A stretch of DNA of 9,135 bases from an uncultured Erysipelotrichaceae bacterium (GTDB lineage: Bacteria > Bacillota_I > Bacilli_A > RF39 > UBA660). The position numbers and the translations under genes were made by a program. The DNA lies in NCBI GenBank assembly GCA_902773365.1, contig CACYEG010000076.1, forward strand, positions 1 through 9,135. Reading direction: 5' to 3'. The notes below the pieces were generated by a model, which worked only from the letters and a program-made list of their open reading frames with translations, was not told the origin of the DNA and searched no databases. Of this stretch, positions 1 through 5,438 are shown piece by piece; the stretch's first letter is position 1; every line of letters starts with the position of its first letter.

Positions 1-872
1 CAAAAACTATATTGTCTAAAGTTAAAAATGGCGAAGAATGGTATGGAGTAGACTATAATATGAATCTATATAGGGGTTGCTCTCATGGATGTATTTATTG
101 TGATAGTAGAAGTAACTGCTATCATATTGATAATTTCGACGTTCCTAAAGGAAAAAAAAATGCACTTGCCATATTAGAAAGTGAACTATCCAAAAGAAAA
201 GACCATGGAGTAATAGGAATAGGGTCCATGTCTGATACTTATAACCCAATGGAGTTAAAATATGAACAAACAAGAGGTGCCTTAAAATTAATATCTAAAT
301 ATAATTTTGGAGTTTCTATAGATACAAAAAGTGATTTGATATTGCGCGATTTAGATATACTTAAAGAAATAAACTCCAAAAATAATGTAATCATTAAATT
401 CACGATTACAACGCCACACGACGAATTATCTAGAATTATTGAGCCGCGAGTATGTGCATCTTCTAAAAGATTTGAAGCAATTAAGAAATTATCAAATAGC
501 GGAATATTTACTGGGATTATGCTGAATCCAGTACTACCTTTTATCACTGATAAGGAAGAAGATATAAAGTTACTCGTTAAACTAGCACACGAAAGTGGGG
601 CAAAATTTATTCATACATACATGGGAATGACTCTAAGAGAAAACCAAAGAAATTACTATTTTGATAAACTTGATAGTTATTTCAAGGGATTAAAAGAAAA
701 ATATATCAAATGTTATAAAGAAAGATATGAATGTACCGTGCCAAATTATAAAAGACTATATGAAGTATTTACTGATGAATGTAACAAGTATGGAATACTT
801 TACAATATGAAAGATATCATAAAAGCATATAAAAAAGAGATAAAAGATAATGAACAGATGTCATTGTTTTAA
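1..872 (+). CDS. Radical SAM protein, spore-photoproduct-lyase-like (SPL) family, 5'-partial
   Basis: The iron-sulphur motif CX3CX2C is visible as CSHGCIYC, with cysteine codons at 78, 90 and 99. It is preceded by NLYRGC and followed by DSRS, the hallmark of the SPL-like radical SAM branch. Such proteins bind a [4Fe-4S] cluster and cleave S-adenosylmethionine to a 5'-deoxyadenosyl radical. True spore photoproduct lyase repairs thymine dimers, but the substrate of these shorter homologues is not settled. The first possible start in the window is TTG at 12, but I do not accept it. The frame stays open to the left edge and reads (A)KTILSK, a conserved N-terminal stretch of this family, so the real start probably lies a few codons before the window. 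The protein is otherwise full length, about 290 residues. It ends in QMSLF, which resembles a beta-clamp-binding tail. Family assignment is firm; the reaction is not known. Confidence 0.88.
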   Translation, partial: KTILSKVKNGEEWYGVDYNMNLYRGCSHGCIYCDSRSNCYHIDNFDVPKGKKNALAILESELSKRKDHGVIGIGSMSDTYNPMELKYEQTRGALKLISKYNFGVSIDTKSDLILRDLDILKEINSKNNVIIKFTITTPHDELSRIIEPRVCASSKRFEAIKKLSNSGIFTGIMLNPVLPFITDKEEDIKLLVKLAHESGAKFIHTYMGMTLRENQRNYYFDKLDSYFKGLKEKYIKCYKERYECTVPNYKRLYEVFTDECNKYGILYNMKDIIKAYKKEIKDNEQMSLF

Positions 873-915
873 TATTTAAAGAGTTGTTATTACGTTGTTT
901 AACTGACTATAAGAC

Positions 916-944
916 TTGAAAAATCTAGCCTTTTTTGTTATAGT
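916..944 (+). promoter_or_regulatory. Sigma-A promoter upstream of the small unknown gene
   Basis: TTGAAA (916-921) and TATAGT (939-944) are separated by exactly 17 bases, and each box matches the sigma-A consensus at five of six positions. Transcription would start near 951. That leaves no room for a ribosome binding site before the ATG at 954 and supports the later start at 999. The -10 box also lies in an inverted repeat (ACTATAA 906-912 with TTATAGT 938-944), which may be chance in such AT-rich DNA. Confidence 0.62.
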
Positions 945-998
945 TATTATGGGATGAATGCAAAAAGGATGAATCGGTTGAGTAAGGATGAGAATAAA

Positions 999-1397
999 AT
1001 GATAAAAATTAAAATACATAGAAAAAAGCAATTGGCTAGCGCTCTTGTTCCATTTTATTTAATATTCAATGAAGATATTGACCAATTTAAAAAGGCTATT
1101 ATTGGTGGATACGTAGCAGATATAATAGACAAAATCCATCTATACCCAATTAAGGTTAATCAGACGATAGTTTTAAATTTTAAAAGAAATTCCGCGAGGG
1201 TAATGGCAATTAATAACAACTTTGGTAACAATGTAATATATCCATTCTCAATAACAGATGAATTATTACTTGAAAAAGATCAAGATTTATTACTCTACCA
1301 ATCGAAAGCGTTTGCTTCCGTAAAAATTGAATTAGTAATAAGTGATAACTTAGACGCTACTCATCAGGATAAATTTATAGAATATAATATTGACTAG
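999..1397 (+). CDS. Small protein of unknown function (132 aa)
   Basis: I do not recognise a family with confidence. I take ATG at 999 as the start. An AAGGATGAG ribosome binding site (985-993) precedes it at good spacing, and the promoter at 916-944 would place the RNA start only a few bases before the alternative ATG at 954. The product begins MIKIKIHRKK and is predicted soluble, with no signal peptide or membrane segment. Alternating hydrophobic residues (LVPFYLIFN near residues 15-23, QTIVLNF, ARVMAI, VKIELVI) suggest mostly beta strands, perhaps a small beta-sandwich. It is monocistronic: own promoter, and a terminator whose stem overlaps its stop codon. It could be a small carbohydrate- or lipid-surface protein, but nothing in the sequence proves a role. 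Confidence 0.7.
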   Translation: MIKIKIHRKKQLASALVPFYLIFNEDIDQFKKAIIGGYVADIIDKIHLYPIKVNQTIVLNFKRNSARVMAINNNFGNNVIYPFSITDELLLEKDQDLLLYQSKAFASVKIELVISDNLDATHQDKFIEYNID

Positions 1398-1415
1398 AGT
1401 AATCTGGTCTTTTTT
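1392..1415 (+). terminator. Rho-independent terminator overlapping the stop codon
   Basis: The stem GACTAG (1392-1397) pairs with CTGGTC (1404-1409), with one G-U pair, around the loop AGTAAT. Six T residues follow (1410-1415). The TAG stop codon (1395-1397) lies inside the left arm, so a terminating ribosome would cover the stem. Confidence 0.72.
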
Positions 1416-1416
1416 A

Positions 1417-1425
1417 TGATATAAT
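1417..1425 (+). promoter_or_regulatory. Extended -10 promoter of the glycosyltransferase gene
   Basis: TGATATAAT is a perfect extended -10 element (TGnTATAAT). No good -35 box sits 17 bases upstream; that position falls in the terminator stem of the preceding gene. Transcription would start near 1432, giving a leader of about 24 bases. The same nine bases recur at 4778-4786. Confidence 0.55.
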
Positions 1426-1455
1426 TTTTGTATAAAGAGAATCGAGGAAGTAAAA

Positions 1456-2535
1456 ATGAAAATACTATTATTATCGTGTAATACAGGAGGAGGTCACAAT
1501 TCCTGTGCTAGATATATTCAAGATGAACTAGTTTCAAATGGGATAGAATGTGACTTTAAAAACTACTTTGAAATCGTCCACTTGAGCAAAAAGGACTTTT
1601 CCAATAAAATATATGTTAATTCTCTAGGTAAACGTGGAGGAATATTTAATTATGCATATAAAATAGGTGATGAATATGATAAAACAAATTTAATATCACC
1701 GGTATATTTAGTAAATAAACTCTATTCGAGTAGGTTATATAAGTTTATTGTAAATAATGGTTATGACTTAGTAATATGTCCTCATTTATTTCCAGCTCAT
1801 GCGATGACTGCAATCAATAAAAAACATAGAATACCATTTATTTTCGTCGATACAGATTACGAATATCATCCATTAACTCACGAAATATTAGCAGACTACT
1901 ACATAATTCCCAAGGAGCTAGATGATACTTTTATAGCAAGAGGCGTAGATAAGAATAAACTCGTTTCACTAGGTATTCCAATTTCTACTAATTATGTTAA
2001 AACTGCTAAAAATATTAGAAAAGATTTAAAAGTAGATAAAAAGATGATTCTAATTTTACTTGGAAGTATGGGCTTTGGAAATATTGAAAGTGTAATCGGG
2101 GACTTACTAAATATTAAAGATACTACATTTTTTATAGTGTGTGGTAAAAACCAAAAATTATATGATACTTTAAAAAAGTATGAGTGTAATAATATGAGAA
2201 TTTTAGGATTTACCAAGAATGTTAATGATTTGATTAAAGCATCGGATATTGTAGTATCTAAGCCAGGTGGCTTGTCTACTACGGAAATTGCAACATTTAG
2301 AAAAGGGCTAATACACATGTTTCCAATACCGGGGGTTGAAACTACAAACACTTTATATTTTAGTTCGCGCAAGATGAGTTTAGTCGCGCACGACAACGAG
2401 GAATTAATAAAACATGTTGATACACTTTTAAATAATAAAGATGTTTACAATACTATGATTGAAAATCAGGAAAAGTATATTCCATGTGATAGTGCTAAAA
2501 AATTGGTGGAGTTTATTAAAGACAAATTCGAATAA
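1456..2535 (+). CDS. MGDG synthase / UgtP-type diacylglycerol glycosyltransferase
   Basis: This is a GT-B fold enzyme of family GT28, related to MurG and to processive diacylglycerol glucosyltransferases. It is predicted to transfer a sugar from a UDP-sugar to diacylglycerol at the cytoplasmic face of the membrane, making glycolipids and possibly the lipoteichoic acid anchor. The N-terminal MGDG-synthase domain carries GGGHN (residues 11-15, acceptor side) and ICPH (107-110). The C-terminal donor domain begins near residue 195 with GSMGFGN (203-209) and has the nucleotide-sugar signature KPGGLSTTE (269-277), followed by PIPGVETTN (290-298). No transmembrane helix is present, as expected for a peripheral membrane enzyme. 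At 359 residues the length is slightly short for the family (about 370-390) but complete. The start has GAGGAAG (1444-1450) five bases upstream. Sugar specificity and whether it is processive cannot be read from the sequence. Confidence 0.86.
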   Translation: MKILLLSCNTGGGHNSCARYIQDELVSNGIECDFKNYFEIVHLSKKDFSNKIYVNSLGKRGGIFNYAYKIGDEYDKTNLISPVYLVNKLYSSRLYKFIVNNGYDLVICPHLFPAHAMTAINKKHRIPFIFVDTDYEYHPLTHEILADYYIIPKELDDTFIARGVDKNKLVSLGIPISTNYVKTAKNIRKDLKVDKKMILILLGSMGFGNIESVIGDLLNIKDTTFFIVCGKNQKLYDTLKKYECNNMRILGFTKNVNDLIKASDIVVSKPGGLSTTEIATFRKGLIHMFPIPGVETTNTLYFSSRKMSLVAHDNEELIKHVDTLLNNKDVYNTMIENQEKYIPCDSAKKLVEFIKDKFE

Positions 2536-2539
2536 CGCG

Positions 2540-2572
2540 TATTTAATGTTTATTTAACAATAATGTATTTAA
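2540..2572 (+). promoter_or_regulatory. Three TATTTAA direct repeats upstream of the response regulator remnant
   Basis: TATTTAA occurs at 2540-2546, 2551-2557 and 2566-2572. The first two start exactly 11 bases apart, one helical turn, the spacing typical of OmpR-family binding boxes. An autoregulatory site is therefore possible. The AT richness makes chance repeats likely, so this is weak. Confidence 0.3.
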
Positions 2573-2593
2573 TTATATGTGTGGTGATATTAT

Positions 2594-2830
2594 ATGAAAA
2601 TATTGATAGTTGAGGATGAAAAATCTCTTGCAGAATTAATTAGAGATAGATTAAAGAAAGAGAAATATGAAACTGATATATCTTATGATGGAGAGGAAGG
2701 ATTATATAACGCTCTTAGTGGTGCATACGACTTGATTTTATTAGATATAATGCTTCCAGGAGTAAACGGAATAGATATATTAAAAGAAATTAAGAATAAT
2801 ATGCAACTTACTATACTAATGAAAACCTAG
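2594..2830 (+). pseudogene. Truncated OmpR/PhoB-type response regulator (receiver fragment)
   Basis: The first 76 residues are an ordinary receiver domain. They show MKILIVEDE with the acidic pocket E7/D8, the phospho-acceptor D51 in LLDIMLPG, and the start of strand beta-4 (TILM). A normal receiver would continue with L-T-A/S, the switch threonine, the conserved lysine and then a winged-helix DNA-binding domain. Instead the frame reads KT and stops at TAG (2828-2830). From about 2812 a different protein is readable in another frame. A deletion joining this gene to a downstream one is the simplest explanation. The start has GGTGAT (2583-2588) upstream. The fragment lacks the switch residues and the output domain and should not work as a regulator, although it might still be translated. 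No histidine kinase is present nearby, consistent with its loss in the same event. Confidence 0.82.
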
Positions 2831-3414
2831 AAAACTATAATGATTACCCATCTTATTATGGTATATATACTAAAGAAGAAATAGAAAACGTGTTATTTGC
2901 TATTGTCCAAGCAGATAATGAAGATTTAATGGATGGAGGCCCATGCTATTTCTACAAAGCAAGTGGAGCAATACGCTCTGATATAGATTTATATTTTGAA
3001 GGAAAAGACTACTTAAAGGTAACTAGCAAAAACAAATAAGGAATTGAAACAAAAGGTAATTTAAGTTTTACAGGTGGTACTGGAGATTATGATATAATCG
3101 CTGCCTTTAAGACCGATAGAGATATTCAAACTCTATTATATAGTAGCAGTGATTTGAAAACAGATTCATACAAAATTTATACGGGTGGTACTATCGATGG
3201 AGACGAAACAAATGGATTATACACTAAGATAAATAGTTATTATGGTGGTGAAGTAATTACAACTAGCAATATAGAATCCGGTAAATTTGAAAGACAAAAT
3301 GGAAATATTAGTAATATACTTTTAAAAGCATTGTTAATAGAAATAGGCACTCTTCTAGTCTTTGTATCGGCGATATTTATTAGTTCCAAGATGAAAAAAA
3401 GAGTAACGAAGTAA
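2812..3414 (+). pseudogene. 3' remnant of a C-terminally anchored surface protein gene
   Basis: One frame is readable from about 2812 to the stop at 3412-3414, with a single internal TAA at 3037-3039. It has no proper start: it emerges directly from the broken response regulator, out of frame with it. The text is rich in Gly, Tyr, Asp, Ser and Thr (PSYYGIYTKEE, TGGTGDYDI, TGGTIDGDETNG), as in extracytoplasmic beta-rich domains. It ends with a hydrophobic segment (residues ILLKALLIEIG and on through LLVFVSAIFI, about 3313-3380) and a basic tail KMKKRVTK, so the intact protein was probably anchored by its C-terminus with the bulk outside. It is not a histidine kinase: no HAMP, DHp or ATPase part follows the helix. 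The codon before the TAA is lysine and the frame continues unchanged, so TAA looks like a point mutation. A TTG at 3154 could start an 86-aa piece, but no ribosome binding site supports it. I do not recognise the family. Confidence 0.75.
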
Positions 3415-3457
3415 AAATAAAGATGTAATAAACATATTCAATACATCTTTTATTTTG
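3414..3457 (+). terminator. Hairpin terminator closing the decayed signalling locus
   Basis: AAAGATGTA (3419-3427) pairs perfectly with TACATCTTT (3442-3450) around a 14-base loop. The T-rich run TTTTATTTTGTTATTTT begins in the right arm. A/T runs on both sides could extend the stem and let it work in both directions. It starts right at the stop codon of the remnant gene, so this was the last gene of its operon. Confidence 0.7.
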
Positions 3458-3482
3458 TTATTTTATGACAATATGGTAATAT
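3455..3482 (+). promoter_or_regulatory. Possible promoter of the methyltransferase gene
   Basis: TTGTTA (3455-3460) is followed after 16 bases by TAATAT (3477-3482), which is preceded by TG at 3474-3475 as in an extended -10. Both boxes match the consensus at only four of six positions, so this is tentative. It lies just after the terminator, where a new transcription unit is expected. Confidence 0.35.
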
Positions 3483-3514
3483 AAATGTATATAAAAAGTG
3501 GTGATTAATAGAAT

Positions 3515-4621
3515 ATGAACATTAAGGTATTAGTAGACTATGAAGTGATTGATGACTATAAAAACGATAAAGTTAGTTTTGATAGAAACATAGATTTATT
3601 AAAAAAGATTTCATCTTTACATGATGTTTATCTATTTGCAACAAGTAAATTTTTAGAGTCACCTGTACATTTTGAGTTAAAGGATATATTCAAAGAAATA
3701 ATAACGGACTCTTTCGATAGAAATTCATATGTAAATGAAGTAAAAACACAATGTGACTGGATACTTTATTTTAAGATGGGTGTTACTACAGATTCGCAAA
3801 ACGATAACATTGTATACTGCCCAATTAAGTTTATAATAGATACTACTTCTTTTAAGAACGTAAGTTTTACGGAACTTGCGAGGAATAAAAAGTATTATCA
3901 CGATTTTTCTAATTACTACATGTATACACTAGGTAACGACACAGAGAAAGAAGCTGAATTTTTAAGTAAAGTATTCAAAAAAAATGTAAAAAAAGAAAGT
4001 GGCAATCTGGTAGATTTATGGTGTGGTGTAGGAAGACATGCTTACTTACTTGCTAAAAATGGATATAGAGTAACCGGAATTGATTTCTCACAAGATCAAA
4101 TAGAAAATGCTAGAAAGATACATAACCACGAATTAGTAGATTATGCTGTAATGGATGTAAGAAATATAACGTTACCAAAAAGATATGATATGTCATACTG
4201 CATGTGGACTACATACAATTACTTATCGCAAGAAGAAGATTTAAAAAAATTTATAATCTCTAATTATAATCATCAGAATAAAGGCGATATTTTAGTTCTA
4301 GATAGCAAAAATATTCCAAGACTAGATTCACATAGACTATATAATAGAATTAGAGAAGATGGAAACTTTAAAATGGAAATATTGATAAATAAATACGTCA
4401 CAGATAATATTCAGAATTCTCAGTATTTACTATTTATAAATGATAATAAGGAAAAGAAGTTCTTTTTAGACGAAGAACTAGTAAGGTTTTATACGATAGA
4501 TGAATTGAACCGTTTAATGAAAGGTTATTATGAGTTAGTAGATATATATGGAGACTTCGATATGAATAAATATGATGAAAAAACTAGCAATAGGTTCATC
4601 ACTATGTTTAGAAGATTATAA
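3515..4621 (+). CDS. Two-domain SAM-dependent methyltransferase
   Basis: Residues about 122-368 form a class I (Rossmann) methyltransferase. Motif I is VDLWCGVGRHA (166-176), the SAM-binding acidic residue is D190 in VTGID, and a further acidic motif is AVMDV (211-215). The tail YGDFDMNKYD (345-354) followed by RFITMFRR is typical of small-molecule methyltransferases of the Methyltransf_25 type. W169 stands where most relatives have G, C or a small residue. Ahead of this lies an extra domain of about 120 residues (NIKVLVDYEVID, then a helix and VYLFATSKF), which looks alpha/beta and may be a degenerate HAD-like or other Rossmannoid fold. I cannot assign it. The start ATG has GGTGAT (3500-3505) nine bases upstream. 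The gene stands alone, with a terminator before it and an independent promoter after it. The substrate is unknown. Confidence 0.8.
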   Translation: MNIKVLVDYEVIDDYKNDKVSFDRNIDLLKKISSLHDVYLFATSKFLESPVHFELKDIFKEIITDSFDRNSYVNEVKTQCDWILYFKMGVTTDSQNDNIVYCPIKFIIDTTSFKNVSFTELARNKKYYHDFSNYYMYTLGNDTEKEAEFLSKVFKKNVKKESGNLVDLWCGVGRHAYLLAKNGYRVTGIDFSQDQIENARKIHNHELVDYAVMDVRNITLPKRYDMSYCMWTTYNYLSQEEDLKKFIISNYNHQNKGDILVLDSKNIPRLDSHRLYNRIREDGNFKMEILINKYVTDNIQNSQYLLFINDNKEKKFFLDEELVRFYTIDELNRLMKGYYELVDIYGDFDMNKYDEKTSNRFITMFRRL

Positions 4622-4727
4622 ATACACTAACTATTTTATAAGTAAAGATTAATCAGAAAAATATATAAAAAATTACTAACATATAAGAAAGCATATAGAA
4701 TAACATACAAGATAATTATTAAGTGCA

Positions 4728-4758
4728 ATTTCAAAGTGCAAATTTTGCACTTTGAAAT
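4728..4758. promoter_or_regulatory. Perfect 31-bp palindrome, probable operator of the flavodoxin gene
   Basis: The arms ATTTCAAAGTGCAAA (4728-4742) and TTTGCACTTTGAAAT (4744-4758) are exact reverse complements around a single T. An extra half-like copy AAGTGCAATTT lies at 4721-4731. The palindrome ends 22 bases before the -10 box of the next gene, so it covers the region just upstream of and touching the -35 position. No T run follows, which argues against a terminator. A dimeric repressor or activator is the likely ligand. The regulator is not encoded in the window. Confidence 0.72.
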
Positions 4759-4777
4759 ATAAAAGCCATTGCATCTA

Positions 4778-4786
4778 TGATATAAT
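4778..4786 (+). promoter_or_regulatory. Extended -10 promoter of the flavodoxin gene
   Basis: TGATATAAT is a perfect extended -10 element. No good -35 lies at the right distance; TTGAAA at 4752-4757, inside the palindrome, is 23 bases away and too far. Transcription would start near 4793, giving a very short leader before the ATG at 4809. A weak -35 next to a palindrome fits a promoter that depends on, or is blocked by, a DNA-binding protein. Confidence 0.58.
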
Positions 4787-4808
4787 TTATAATGAATGGA
4801 GCTGTATT

Positions 4809-5303
4809 ATGAGAGATAAGAAAAGTTTAATAATTTATTTTAGTAGAGCGGATGAAAACTACGCTGTAGGATATATCGACAAAGGAAATACAGAAGTACT
4901 TGCTGAATATATTAGGGATTATATTGGATGCGACATGTTTAAGGTTGAACCACTAGTACCCTACGCTAAAGATTATAAAACTTGTATAGAGGAAGCTAAA
5001 GAAAGAATTGGTACTGCTCCTATAAAAAATAAAATAACTGACATTTCTAGTTATGAAGTAATCTATATAATGACACCAATATATTGGGGTACATATGCAC
5101 CAGAAATGGAAACAGCATTAAAAAACCTAGACTTCACTGGCAAAATAGTACGAATTGTAACTACACATGAAGGTAGTGGCCTTGCTAATGTACCAAGTGA
5201 TATAAAAAGAATTTGTAGTGGAGCAACGGTACTCGACGATGCCATTGCTATAAAAGGTTCACAAGCAAAGGATGCAAAAACTGTTATCGAAAATTGGATA
5301 TAA
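4809..5303 (+). CDS. Flavodoxin (Flavodoxin_4-like), FMN-binding
   Basis: The 164-residue product has the flavodoxin fold pattern. LIIYFSRADENYAVG (8-21) is the FMN-phosphate region and GNTEVLAEYI (26-35) the following helix. IMTPIYWGTYAPEME (87-101) carries the aromatic flavin-stacking residues, and VTTHEGSGLANV (117-128) is the second FMN loop. Proteins of this type carry electrons or reduce quinones and other substrates in the cytoplasm. I start it at ATG 4809, which has GGAG (4798-4801) seven bases upstream. A longer frame from TTG at 4752 is rejected because it begins inside the operator palindrome and runs through the -10 box at 4781-4786, so its start would lie upstream of the transcript. 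The gene appears monocistronic, under the palindrome-associated promoter. Redox or quinone stress control is plausible from the family but not shown by the sequence. Confidence 0.85.
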   Translation: MRDKKSLIIYFSRADENYAVGYIDKGNTEVLAEYIRDYIGCDMFKVEPLVPYAKDYKTCIEEAKERIGTAPIKNKITDISSYEVIYIMTPIYWGTYAPEMETALKNLDFTGKIVRIVTTHEGSGLANVPSDIKRICSGATVLDDAIAIKGSQAKDAKTVIENWI

Positions 5304-5371
5304 TTATGGTATACATAATAGTTTGTAAAAAGTAATAAAGATTAATTTGTTTATTTGACTAGGAGAAATAA

Positions 5372-5431
5372 AAAAAGGTTTTAGTTGCAGATTATAGTAA
5401 ATTTGAAATAGTCATTAAGAATTGGAGGTGA
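5372..5431 (+). pseudogene. Possible minimal remnant of a second flavodoxin-like gene
   Basis: After an AGGAG site (5361-5365) the frame reads KKVLVADYSKFEIVIKNWR and then TGA, but without a start codon. The first part resembles a flavodoxin N-terminus (KKSLIIYFS in the neighbour) and the end resembles its C-terminus (KTVIENWI), as if the middle and the ATG had been deleted. With about 19 codons this could be coincidence. Otherwise the 130 bases between the flavodoxin and the next gene hold nothing I recognise. Confidence 0.25.
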
Positions 5432-5438
5432 ATAATTG

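Noticed and set aside
12..14. TTG as the start of the radical SAM gene
   Set aside because: The frame is open to the window edge and the upstream codons fit the conserved family start (AKTILS).
906..944. Hairpin ACTATAA/TTATAGT with inner A/T runs as terminator of the radical SAM gene
   Set aside because: The loop is long, the stem is pure A/T apart from one pair, no T run follows, and the right arm is a promoter -10 box.
954..998. Start of the small unknown gene at ATG 954
   Set aside because: The predicted RNA start is near 951, leaving no leader, and there is no ribosome binding site. ATG 999 is preceded by AAGGATGAG.
1992..2396. Minus-strand open frames, including those at 239-547, 1992-2396, 5063-5245, 7732-7944 and 8680-8913
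   Set aside because: Each lies opposite a well-supported + strand gene, lacks a ribosome binding site and has no recognisable motif.
3154..3414. Independent 86-aa membrane protein from TTG 3154
   Set aside because: No ribosome binding site. The same frame continues upstream with the same composition to the nonsense codon and beyond, so it is a fragment of a pseudogene.
4728..4758. Palindrome as a terminator of the methyltransferase gene
   Set aside because: No T run follows on either strand, the loop would be minimal, and it sits more than 100 bases after the stop and directly before a promoter.
4752..4808. N-terminal extension of the flavodoxin from TTG 4752
   Set aside because: It starts in the operator palindrome and crosses the extended -10 box, so it would be upstream of the transcript. 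It lacks a ribosome binding site and flavodoxin similarity, and ATG 4809 has GGAG at good spacing.
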